In this document: positions 36,926 to 51,778 of the stretch, one piece after another
Position numbering within the stretch: the first letter of the stretch is position 1
Layout: every line of letters begins with the position of its first letter
Source: Rhodopseudomonas palustris
Lineage (GTDB): Bacteria; Pseudomonadota; Alphaproteobacteria; Rhizobiales; Xanthobacteraceae
Assembly: GCF_003031265.1 (NCBI RefSeq)
Contig: NZ_CP019966.1
Coordinates: 1,612,001 to 1,676,000, forward strand
Direction: 5' to 3'
DNA length: 64,000 nucleotides
Program-made: the position numbers and the translations under genes
Notes under the pieces: generated by a model
The model's database searches: none
What the model saw: the letters and a program-made list of their open reading frames with translations, nothing else
What the model was told of the DNA's origin: nothing

Positions 36926-37246
36926 GTCTCTCTCCTTAAGAACCCGTCTTGGCGTCAAGCGACCCCGGGCCTCGTAGGCCACGACAAACAGTCGCATCCA
37001 AACCCGTTCTGATCGGTTCTGTAAAGTCGTTCTAACACAATTGGACACCGTTCGTTCGATGCGTTTGTGCTAGATGACGTTGATCTGTCGAAATTATATT
37101 ACCGGTTAGACAATTCGGCTAATTTTCCGTTCCAAGGCCCGAACAAGCCCTTGTCAAGGGGGCGTAACCTGCATAAGTGCTTGTGAGCACGGCGGTGTTC
37201 TGGACAATGCGTCGTATTGACGCCCCGCTGTGTGCGAGCGGAGCTC
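36926..37246. promoter_or_regulatory. divergent cycA-ppsR2 regulatory region
   Basis: This region of about 320 bases is AT-rich in its centre (about 37080-37130) and holds divergent promoters. A TGT-N12-ACA match is at 37020-37037. I cannot place -35/-10 elements with confidence. Confidence 0.5.
37020..37037. promoter_or_regulatory. possible PpsR-type site between cycA and ppsR2
   Basis: TGTAAAGTCGTTCTAACA fits TGT-N12-ACA but lacks the inner C/G found at the stronger sites. It could serve cycA control or ppsR2 autoregulation. Confidence 0.4.
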
Positions 37247-38635
37247 ATGGCGTCAAAATCCGTTCATGCCGACATCACCCTTCTGCTCGATATGGAGGGT
37301 GTGATTCGCGAAGCCACTCTGTCTCCGACAATGGCGGCTGAAAGCGTGGACGGTTGGCTGGGGCGTCGCTGGAGCGACATCGCCGGCACCGACGGTGGCG
37401 ACAAGGTTCGCCGCATGGTGGAAGACGCCCGCCGCAGCGGCATCTCGGCTTTCCGCCAGATCAATCAGCCTTTCCCGAGCGGCGTCGAAATCCCGATCGA
37501 ATTCACCACGATGCTGCTGGGCGATCGCACCGGCATGATCGCGGTCGGCAAGAACATGCAGGCCGTCACCGAGCTGCATTCCCGCCTGATCGCGGCGCAG
37601 CAGGCGATGGAGCGCGACTATTGGCGGTTGCGTGAACTGGAGACCCGTTACCGGCTGGTGTTCGACGCCGCTGCCGATGCGGTGATGATCGTCTCCGCCG
37701 GCGACATGCGCATCGTCGAAGCCAACCGCGCGGCTGCCAATGCGATCAGCCGCGAGCGCGGCAATGACGACCTCGCCGGTCGCGATTTCCTCGCCGAAGT
37801 TGCCGCTGCCGATCGCGATGCGGTGCGCGACATGCTGGCCCAGGTTCGTCAGCGCGGCACCGCGCTCAGCGTCCTCGTCCATCTTGGCCGCTACGACCGC
37901 GCCTGGATGCTGCGCGGCTCGCTGATGTCGTCGGAACGCCGTCAGGTCTTCCTGCTGCACTTCACCCCGGTGACGACGCCCGCGATCGACGAAGTCGACG
38001 ACGACGCCGTGCTGCGCGGACTGATCGACCGCATTCCCGATGGTTTCGTCGCGCTGGATTCAGAAGGCGTCGTCCGTCACGTCAATCAGGCGTTTCTCGA
38101 TCTGGTGCAGATCGGCTCCAAGCCCGCGGCGGTCGGACGATCGCTGGGCAGCTGGATGGGCCGCCCGGGTGCCGATCTGTCGAGCTTGCTGACGCTGCTG
38201 CGGCGCTACAAGACCGTGCGGCTGTTCCAGACCACGATCCGCGGCGAGCTCGGCACTGAGACCGAAGTCGAAGTCTCGGCCGTCGATGGCGAAGAGGATC
38301 AGTACATCGGCGTGCTGATGCGCAATGTCGCGCGGCGGCTCGACGCTGCCGACGACAACGATGCCTTGCGCCAGGCGCTCGGTCCGATCAGCAAGCAGCT
38401 CGGGCGATCCTCGCTGCGCAAGCTGGTGAAGAACGCCGTGAGCATCGTCGAGCAGCACTACGTCAAGGAAGCGCTGCTGCGATCCAAGGGGAACCGCACG
38501 GCAACTGCCGAACTGCTCGGATTGAGCCGGCAGAGTCTTTATGCAAAACTCAACCGTTACGGCTTCGACGACAAAGGTGCCGTCGCTGCTGCTGCCGACG
38601 GTGCAGAGAGCGCCTCAGACGACGCAGAGGATTGA
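37247..38635 (+). CDS. ppsR2: PpsR/CrtJ-type transcriptional repressor, copy 2
   Basis: 462 residues from the ATG at 37247 (GGAG just upstream); a TTG at 37217 would add ten residues. Layout as PpsR1: N-terminal PAS, Q-linker (LHSRLIAAQQAMERDYW), two PAS domains (about 140-255 and 265-370) and a Fis-type helix-turn-helix (NRTATAELLGLSRQSLYAKLNRYGF). No cysteine occurs from the ATG onward, so thiol redox sensing is excluded. It abuts bphP1 with no gap. In R. palustris the light-activated phytochrome antagonises this repressor. Confidence 0.94.
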   Translation: MASKSVHADITLLLDMEGVIREATLSPTMAAESVDGWLGRRWSDIAGTDGGDKVRRMVEDARRSGISAFRQINQPFPSGVEIPIEFTTMLLGDRTGMIAVGKNMQAVTELHSRLIAAQQAMERDYWRLRELETRYRLVFDAAADAVMIVSAGDMRIVEANRAAANAISRERGNDDLAGRDFLAEVAAADRDAVRDMLAQVRQRGTALSVLVHLGRYDRAWMLRGSLMSSERRQVFLLHFTPVTTPAIDEVDDDAVLRGLIDRIPDGFVALDSEGVVRHVNQAFLDLVQIGSKPAAVGRSLGSWMGRPGADLSSLLTLLRRYKTVRLFQTTIRGELGTETEVEVSAVDGEEDQYIGVLMRNVARRLDAADDNDALRQALGPISKQLGRSSLRKLVKNAVSIVEQHYVKEALLRSKGNRTATAELLGLSRQSLYAKLNRYGFDDKGAVAAAADGAESASDDAED

Positions 38636-40831
38636 GTGGCAGGTCATGCCTCTGGCAGCCCCGCATTCGGGACTGCCGATCTTTCGAATTGCGAACGTGA
38701 AGAAATTCACCTCGCCGCCTCGATCCAGCCGCACGGCGCGCTTCTGGTCGTCAGCGAGCCGGATCATCGCGTCATTCAGGCCAGCGCCAACGCCGCAGAA
38801 TTCCTGAACCTCGGAAACGTGCTCGGCGTTCCGCTTGCCGAGATCGACGGCGATCTCTTGATCAAGATCCTGCCGCACCTCGATCCCACCGCCGAAGGCA
38901 TGCCGGTTGCGGTGCGATGCCGGATCGGCAATCCCTCGGCGGAATATGATGGCTTGATCCATCGGCCGCCGGAAGGCGGGATGATCATCGAACTCGAACG
39001 CGCCGGCCCGCCGATCGATCTGTCCGGCACGCTGGCGCCGGCGCTGGAGCGCATCCGCACGGCGGGATCGCTGCGTGCACTGTGCGACGACGCCGCGCTG
39101 CTGTTCCAGCAGCGCACCGGCTACGACCGGGTGATGGTGTATCGCTTCGACGAGCAGGGCCACGGCGAAGTGTTCTCCGAGCGCCACGTGCCCGGGCTCG
39201 AATCCTATTTCGGCAACCGCTATCCGTCGTCGGACATTCCGCAGATGGCGCGGCGGCTGTACGAGCGGCAGCGCGTTCGCGTGCTGGTCGACGTCGGCTA
39301 CCAGCCGGTGCCGCTGCAGCCGCGGCTGTCGCCGCTCACGGGGCGCGATCTCGACATGTCGGGCTGCTTCCTGCGCTCGATGTCACCGATCCATCTGCAG
39401 TACCTGAAGAACATGGGCGTGCGCGCCACCCTGGTGGTGTCGTTGGTGGTCGGCGGCAAGCTGTGGGGCCTGATCGCCTGCCACCACTATCTGCCGCGCT
39501 TCATCCATTTCGAATTGCGGGCGATCTGTGAGCTGCTTGCCGAAGCGATGGCGACGCGGATCACCGCGCTCGAAAGCTTCGCGCAAAGCCAGTCCGAGCT
39601 GTTCGTGCAGCGGCTCGAGCAGCGCATGATCGAGGCGATCACCCGTGAGGGCGATTGGCGTGCGGCGATCTTCGACACCACGCAGTCGATTCTGCAGCCG
39701 CTGCACGCCGCCGGCTGCGCGCTGGTGTACGAAGATCAGATCCGAACGATCGGCGAAGTGCCGGCCACGCAGGACGTCCGCGAGATTGCCGCCTGGCTCG
39801 ATCGCCAGCCGCGCACGGCGGTGACGTCGACCGCCTCGCTGGGCCTCGACGTGCCGGAGCTCGCACATCTGACGCGGATGGCGAGCGGCGTGGTCGCCGC
39901 GCCGATTTCGGATCACCGCGGCGAGTTTCTGATGTGGTTCCGCCCCGAGCGAGTCCACACCGTCACCTGGGGCGGCGATCCGAAGAAGCCGTTCACGATG
40001 GGCGATACGCCGGCGGATCTGTCGCCGCGGCGCTCCTTTGCCAAATGGCATCAGGTCGTCGAAGGCACGTCCGATCCGTGGACGGCCGCCGATCTCGCTG
40101 CGGCCCGCACCATTGGGCAGACCGTCGCCGACATCGTGCTGCAATTCCGCGCGGTGCGGACATTGATCGCCCGCGAACAATACGAACAGTTTTCGTCTCA
40201 GGTGCATGCCTCGATGCAGCCGGTGCTGATCACCGACTCCGAGGGCCGCATTCTGCTGATGAACGACTCGTTCCGCGAGATGCTGCCGGCTGGCGCGCCG
40301 TCGGCCGTCCATCTCGACGATCTCGCCGGCCTGTTCGTCGAATCCAACGACTTCCTGCGCAACGTCGCCGAGCTGATCGATCACGGCCGTGGGTGGCGCG
40401 GCGAAGTGCTGCTGCGCGGCGCCGGCAACAGCCCGCTGCCGCTGGCGGTGCGCGCCGATCCGGTGACGCGGACGGAGGATCAGTCGCTCGGCTTCGTGCT
40501 GATCTTTAGCGACGCTACCGATCGTCGCACGGCAGACGCCGCACGCACGCGTTTCCAGGAAGGCATTCTCGCCAGCGCGCGTCCCGGCGTGCGGCTCGAC
40601 TCCAGGTCGGACCTGTTGCACGAGAAGCTGCTGTCGGCGCTGGTCGAGAACGCGCAGCTCGCCGCGTTGGAGATCACCTACGGCGTCGAGACCGGACGAA
40701 TCGCCGAACTGCTCGAAGGCGTCCGTCAGTCGATGCTGCGCACCGCCGAAGTGCTCGGCCATCTGGTGCAGCACGCGGCGCGCACCGCCGGCAGCGACAG
40801 CTCGAATGGCGGCTCGCAGAATAAGACTTAG
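38636..40831 (+). CDS. bphP1: bacteriophytochrome BphP1
   Basis: 731 residues from a GTG. It is a bilin photoreceptor. An N-terminal PAS holds the biliverdin-attachment cysteine (C19 in LSNCEREEIH, then SIQPHGALL). GAF follows, with YPSSDIPQMARRLY (from about 196) and H253 in SPIHLQYLKNMGV, then PHY with the PRRSF tongue motif. The output is a PAS domain (from about 514) and a C-terminal helical dimerisation segment. No HATPase_c domain follows, so it is not a usual histidine kinase. The frame is intact. It is coupled directly to ppsR2, with the haem oxygenase gene close by. Confidence 0.95.
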   Translation: MAGHASGSPAFGTADLSNCEREEIHLAASIQPHGALLVVSEPDHRVIQASANAAEFLNLGNVLGVPLAEIDGDLLIKILPHLDPTAEGMPVAVRCRIGNPSAEYDGLIHRPPEGGMIIELERAGPPIDLSGTLAPALERIRTAGSLRALCDDAALLFQQRTGYDRVMVYRFDEQGHGEVFSERHVPGLESYFGNRYPSSDIPQMARRLYERQRVRVLVDVGYQPVPLQPRLSPLTGRDLDMSGCFLRSMSPIHLQYLKNMGVRATLVVSLVVGGKLWGLIACHHYLPRFIHFELRAICELLAEAMATRITALESFAQSQSELFVQRLEQRMIEAITREGDWRAAIFDTTQSILQPLHAAGCALVYEDQIRTIGEVPATQDVREIAAWLDRQPRTAVTSTASLGLDVPELAHLTRMASGVVAAPISDHRGEFLMWFRPERVHTVTWGGDPKKPFTMGDTPADLSPRRSFAKWHQVVEGTSDPWTAADLAAARTIGQTVADIVLQFRAVRTLIAREQYEQFSSQVHASMQPVLITDSEGRILLMNDSFREMLPAGAPSAVHLDDLAGLFVESNDFLRNVAELIDHGRGWRGEVLLRGAGNSPLPLAVRADPVTRTEDQSLGFVLIFSDATDRRTADAARTRFQEGILASARPGVRLDSRSDLLHEKLLSALVENAQLAALEITYGVETGRIAELLEGVRQSMLRTAEVLGHLVQHAARTAGSDSSNGGSQNKT

Positions 40832-40928
40832 CGCTGCGTCTCTCAGCCGCAGGCGTGGCGACCAGCGCCTAAGCAGCTCTGTGGTCGATCGAGACAGGCT
40901 GCGACTCTCGATCTTTGCAACACGAAGA

Positions 40929-41036
40929 ACCTCATGGTGAGGAGGCGCAAAGCGCCGTCTCGAACCATGCACCGCAGGCGATGCGGCTCCTCATCCTTCG
41001 AGACGCCCGGCTTCGCCGGGCTTCTCAGGACGAGGA
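40929..41036. repeat. composite palindromic repeat, copy C (inverted orientation)
   Basis: The same two-hairpin core as copies A and B, on the opposite strand. Inner stems GGCGC/GCGCC (loop AAA) and GCCCGGC/GCCGGGC (loop TTC) are intact. It lies between the convergent bphP1 and hmuO genes. The rest of 40832-41088 shows nothing further. Confidence 0.75.
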
Positions 41037-41088
41037 TTCAGTGCCCTTCACAAGGACCATATCGGCTGCAATCAATCGACGAACGAGT

Positions 41089-41751
41089 TTAGGCAGCCAG
41101 ATGCTGCTGCACCGCGACCGAGAGCGCGATGTTGCAGGTGAACGCGACTGCGCCTTCTTCGATCACCGCTGCTGCATCGGGAGCCGCCGCGCCGGCGCGC
41201 TCCAGTGCCTCGCGGTATTCGGTCTTCAAGGAGGCCGGATCGCCGATCGCCGAAAAGTCGTAGTGGGCGAGTTCAGCGGCGCTGAGCTGCATGGTCTTCT
41301 CCAGCAGCCGGCGCACGATCTGTCCGCCGTTGAGATCGCCGAGATAGCGGGTGTAGGCATGTGCGATCAGGCGGCTGCCGTCGCCTTCGCTCACTTCTGC
41401 AATCCGCTCGGCATAAGCTTCCGCCGCCGGCAACATCGGCAGCCGCTCGTGCCAATCAGCCCCGGCAAGCGCGGCGAGGTCGGATTCGATCGCCGGCGTG
41501 CGGGCCAGCGGATGCGCGGCAAGCGGCGCCAGGATTGGATTGTCGCGATGGCGTTCGATGCCCGCTTCGATCGCCCGATAGGCCGGGTGCAGATTGCGCA
41601 GCAACAGCGTGTAGCCATTGCGGCCAGCGGTGCCGTGCAGAATCTCGGAGAGGATGCCCGACTTCTCGGCTTCCAGATGCAGCTGTCGGGTCCGCACATA
41701 CAACGCGGTAACGACGCTCTCGGCGCCGCGCTCCGCTGCTTCCACCACCAT
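41089..41751 (-). CDS. hmuO: haem oxygenase (biliverdin supply for BphP1)
   Basis: 220 residues. Haem oxygenase cleaves haem to biliverdin, CO and iron. The proximal histidine is H25 (RQLHLEAEKSG) and the distal helix is HAYTRYLGDLNGGQIV, a clear family signature. Biliverdin is the chromophore of BphP1, encoded 257 bp away on the other strand. It is downstream of aerR on the same strand (60 nt gap), so aerR-hmuO is probably one transcript. The name bphO would also fit. Its ribosome-binding site is inside a hairpin. Confidence 0.93.
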   Translation of the reverse strand: MVVEAAERGAESVVTALYVRTRQLHLEAEKSGILSEILHGTAGRNGYTLLLRNLHPAYRAIEAGIERHRDNPILAPLAAHPLARTPAIESDLAALAGADWHERLPMLPAAEAYAERIAEVSEGDGSRLIAHAYTRYLGDLNGGQIVRRLLEKTMQLSAAELAHYDFSAIGDPASLKTEYREALERAGAAAPDAAAVIEEGAVAFTCNIALSVAVQQHLAA

Positions 41752-41754
41752 ACC

Positions 41755-41776
41755 AGGCCTCCAATGCAGGAGGCCT
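41755..41776 (-). promoter_or_regulatory. hairpin enclosing the hmuO ribosome-binding site
   Basis: On the minus strand the order is AGGCCTCC-TGCATT-GGAGGCCT-GGT-ATG. The 8-bp stem is perfect and its 3' arm contains the GGAGG that should bind the ribosome six bases before the start. Translation should be low unless the stem opens. Confidence 0.65.
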
Positions 41777-41811
41777 TATAGCAGAAATCGATTCGCGATT
41801 GCGAACCCGCG

Positions 41812-42693
41812 TCAGCTCTTGTTCCGCGCGGCGTGGACCAGCGCGCGGGCGAGCCGCGGCGCGGTCGCGCCATCGACCGCATAGCCGTCCGCTCCGATCG
41901 AGCGGATCAGTTCCGGCCTGAGCAGCAGCAGCGGGCCGCCGAGCAGGATCGCGACGTCGCGATTGCGCGAGTCGCGGCGGATGTCCTGGACGTAGCGCTT
42001 GAGCTGATCGAGGTGGCGATCGCCGCCGACCGAAAAGCCGACGACGTCGAACATGCGCTCCTGCACCAGCGACATCATCTCGCGGCGCGTGTTGAACGGG
42101 CCGGTCCAGATGTCCCAGCCATCGCGCCTGAAGAACTCTGCGACCATCGTCAGCCCGAAGCTGTGTTGTTCGCCGTCCAGCGTGGTCAGCAGCACCGTGC
42201 CACCACCGCTGGCGCGGTGATCATCGGCAACGCTTTCGCCGAGATGGCGAAGAATTCGTTGCAGTCGACTGACGCCGAGCGTGACGTTGAGGAAGTTCGC
42301 ACTGTCGTGCTCCCACATCTCGCCGAGGCGCTGCGCAGCCGGCGCGAGCAGGTTGAGGAAGATCAATTCGGTGGCAGTCCCCTGCGCGATAAGACTCTCC
42401 ACGTAGTCGAAGGCAGCAGTCTCGTCGTGACCGAGAACCAGCAGGGTGAAGTGCTGCACACCGAAAGGCGTACCAGGATCGACCGGGGCGGACATGTTCG
42501 AAAACGGGATCGTGTGCAGCTTAATTCGGGAATGGGTGAGCGTTCGAAGCGATAGGACAATGGCAGAGGTCTGGACCCGGGGGCGTGCTCGCCAGAGTGG
42601 CTCCGGGATCGGAGGGGGCAGGGGCGTCACCGGGAGGTTGGCCGGTTCGGCGTCGGCAATGGCCGCGATCGGATGGTCGTCCCAGTCCGTCAT
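41812..42693 (-). CDS. aerR: AerR/PpaA-type B12-binding antirepressor
   Basis: 293 residues, GGGAG nine bases before the ATG. AerR/PpaA proteins bind cobalamin and modulate PpsR/CrtJ. A proline-rich N-terminal extension (about 1-75) precedes a helical B12-cap region with LGEMWEHD (W127) and a Rossmann-type B12-binding domain. TTLDGEQHSFG holds the presumed cobalt-ligating histidine H177, followed by VVGFSVGGD and ILLGGPLLL. It diverges from bchF, the arrangement known from Rhodobacter. An internal Met67 could start a short form. Confidence 0.93.
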   Translation of the reverse strand: MTDWDDHPIAAIADAEPANLPVTPLPPPIPEPLWRARPRVQTSAIVLSLRTLTHSRIKLHTIPFSNMSAPVDPGTPFGVQHFTLLVLGHDETAAFDYVESLIAQGTATELIFLNLLAPAAQRLGEMWEHDSANFLNVTLGVSRLQRILRHLGESVADDHRASGGGTVLLTTLDGEQHSFGLTMVAEFFRRDGWDIWTGPFNTRREMMSLVQERMFDVVGFSVGGDRHLDQLKRYVQDIRRDSRNRDVAILLGGPLLLLRPELIRSIGADGYAVDGATAPRLARALVHAARNKS

Positions 42694-42739
42694 GAGCGGT
42701 ACTCCCTGACCTTCGACTTAAGGCTGACGGCCGACAGAC

Positions 42740-42773
42740 CGTCAAGTTTAATTTACGTATGGTTTGATTGACA
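42740..42773. promoter_or_regulatory. two overlapping degenerate PpsR-type sites between aerR and bchF
   Basis: CGTCAAGTTTAATTTACG (42740-42757) and CGTATGGTTTGATTGACA (42756-42773) fit the dyad with CGT/ACG-type ends and share two bases. They lie about 50 nt upstream of aerR. Weaker evidence than at crtI or bchC. Confidence 0.45.
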
Positions 42774-42932
42774 GTGGCATGTGTGGAGACTAGCCTTTGT
42801 TGATCAGCCGCACTTTAGGGAGTGGCGCGGTGCATCGTCCGTCAGCATCAGATCAAGAAAAAGAGGGTCTCGGTGCGACAGTCCCGGCCTCCCAATCTAA
42901 CGTTCCGGTATCGCACCACCGCGACACGCACG

Positions 42933-42950
42933 TGTCAAACGTTCTTTACA
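42933..42950. promoter_or_regulatory. PpsR/CrtJ-type operator upstream of bchF
   Basis: TGTCAAACGTTCTTTACA matches TGT-N12-ACA exactly and ends 20 nt before the chosen bchF start. It would control the long bchFNBHLM-puh operon. Confidence 0.75.
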
Positions 42951-42970
42951 TGAAGAGCGCGGAGGGTGCT

Positions 42971-44796
<1,826 letters not shown>

Positions 44797-44798
44797 CC

Positions 44799-46395
44799 AT
44801 GCAGCTCACCGTATGGATCTATGAAGGCCCTCCCCATGTCGGCGCGATGCGCGTTGCCACGGGTATGGAGCAATTGCACTACGTGCTGCACGCTCCACAG
44901 GGCGACACCTACGCCGATCTGTTGTTCACGATGATCGAGCGCCGCAACAAGCGGCCGCCGGTGACCTACACGACGTTCGCCGCGCGCGATCTCGGCAAGG
45001 ACACCGCCGAGCTGTTCATGAGCGCGGCCCGCAACGCCTATGCACGCTTCAAGCCGCAGGCGATGATCGTCGGCGCGTCCTGCACCGGCTCGCTGATTCA
45101 GGACGATCCGGGCGGTCTCGCCAAGTCGCTCGGCTTTTCGATTCCGGTGATTCCGATCGATCTGCCGGCGTATCAGCGCAAGGAAAACTGGGGCGCGTCC
45201 GAGACGTTCTATCAGCTGGTGCGCGCGATCGCCGGTCCGAAGGCGCCGCCGCCCGGCACCAAGCGCGCCGAGCGCGCGCCGGGCCAGCGTGCCAAGTGCA
45301 ATCTGCTCGGGCCGACCGCGCTCGGCTTCCGTCATCGCGACGACATCACCGAGATCACCAGGCTGCTCGGCCAGCTCGGGATCGACGTCAATGTGGTGGC
45401 GCCGATGGGCGCGACGCCGGCGGACCTGACCCGCCTCGGCGAAGCCGACTTCAACGTCGTGCTGTATCCGGAAGTCGCGTCGCAGGCGGCGTCCTGGCTG
45501 CAGCGGATCTTCCATCAGCCGTTCACCAAGACGATTCCGATCGGCGTTTCGGCGACGCGCGAATTCGTGCGCGAAGTCGCCGGCCTTGCCGGCGTCGATC
45601 CGGAGCCGGTGCTGGCGGCGGCTTCCACCCGGCTGCCGTGGTACTCGCATTCGGTCGACTCGACCTACCTGACCAACAAGCGCGTCTTCATCTTCGGCGA
45701 TGCCACCCACGCGATCGCCTCGGCGCGGATCGCGTCGGAGGAGCTCGGCTTCAAGGTGGTCGGGCTCGGCACCTACAGCCGCGAATTCGGCCGCGACGTC
45801 CGCGAGGCGGCGGCGAAGTACGGCGTCGAGGCGCTGATCACCGACGACTATCTCGAGGTCGAAGCCAAGGTTGCCGAACTGCATCCGGAGCTGGTGCTCG
45901 GCACCCAGATGGAGCGCCACATTGCCAAGCGCCTCGGCGTGCCCTGCGCGGTGATCTCGGCGCCGGTGCATGTCCAGGATTTCCCCGCGCGCTATGCGCC
46001 GCAGATGGGATTCGAAGGCGCCAATGTGATCTTCGACACCTGGGTCCATCCGCTGATGATGGGCCTCGAAGAGCATCTTTTGGCGATGTTCAAGGACGAT
46101 TTCGAATTCAAGGACGGCGCGCTGCCGTCGCATCTCGGCACTGGCCACGCACCCGCTTCGGCGCCTGCTGTGGCGGAGGTCGCCGTTGCGCTGCCGCAAA
46201 GCGCGCCGGTTCTCGACGGTGCAGCATCTGAGCCGGCTCCGACCGCACCCGCCCCCACCGGGGCTGTGTGGGCACCGGAAGCCGAAAAGGAACTGCTGAA
46301 GATACCGTTCTTCGTCCGCGGCAAGGCTCGCCGGAATACCGAGCGCTTCGCCAACGAAAATGGTGTCGCAACCATTACTGTCGAGACCTTGTACG

Positions 46396-46421
<26 letters not shown>
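44799..46421 (+). CDS. bchB: light-independent protochlorophyllide reductase subunit B
   Basis: 540 residues. The N-terminus [20 protein letters not shown] and [13 protein letters not shown] contain D36, the unusual aspartate ligand of the NB cluster. [16 protein letters not shown] follows. A linker rich in Ala and Pro (about 445-490) leads to the small C-terminal PCP-reductase domain ([27 protein letters not shown]). The last 26 nt overlap the start of bchH. Confidence 0.98.
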
Positions 46422-51076
<4,655 letters not shown>

Positions 51077-51077
<1 letters not shown>

Positions 51078-51778
51078 TGGCGTTGGGTAGCTACATCGAG
51101 CGTCGCGGCGAGCTTGAAACCTATTTCGATCGCACCGCGGCCGACACCTGGGCCAAGCTGACGTCGGATGCTCCGGTCAGCGGCATTCGCGCCACCGTGC
51201 GCGCCGGCCGCGACGAAATGCGCAACACGCTGCTGTCTTGGCTTCCCGCCGACATGACCGGCACTCGGCTGCTCGACGCCGGTTGCGGCACCGGCGCGCT
51301 GTCGATCGAGGCGGCGCGGCGCGGTGCCAAGATCGTTGCGATCGATCTGTCGCCGACGCTGGTGGCGGTGGCGCGCGAGCGTTTGCCGGCCGACATCGAT
51401 CCGGCCGCGATCGACTTCCGCTCCGGCGATATGCTCGACCCCGAACTCGGCGAGTTCGACTTCGTGGTCGCGATGGATTCGCTGATCCACTATTTGCCGC
51501 ACGACATCTGCCGCATGCTGGCGACGCTGGCATCGCGCACCCGGCAGTCGATGGCGGTGACGTTCGCACCGAAGACGCCGCTGCTGACGCTGATGCATTT
51601 CGTCGGCGGCTTCTTCCCGCGCGCCGACCGTGCGCCGGCGATCGAACCGATCAGCGAAAAGACACTGCGCAGCCTGGTGGCCGAAGAGCCGCTGCTGGCG
51701 CAATGGCAGCCCGGCCGCACCCATCGGGTGTCGTCCGGCTTCTACACCTCGCAAGCCCTGGAGATGGTTCGACGATGA
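51077..51778 (+). CDS. bchM: magnesium protoporphyrin IX O-methyltransferase BchM
   Basis: 233 residues. BchM transfers a methyl group from SAM to the C13 propionate of Mg-protoporphyrin IX. SAM motif I is LLDAGCGTGALSIEAARRG, followed by VAIDLSPTLVAVARE and the MDSLIHYLPHDI region. It lies between bchL and lhaA with 1-nt and 4-nt overlaps. Confidence 0.96.
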
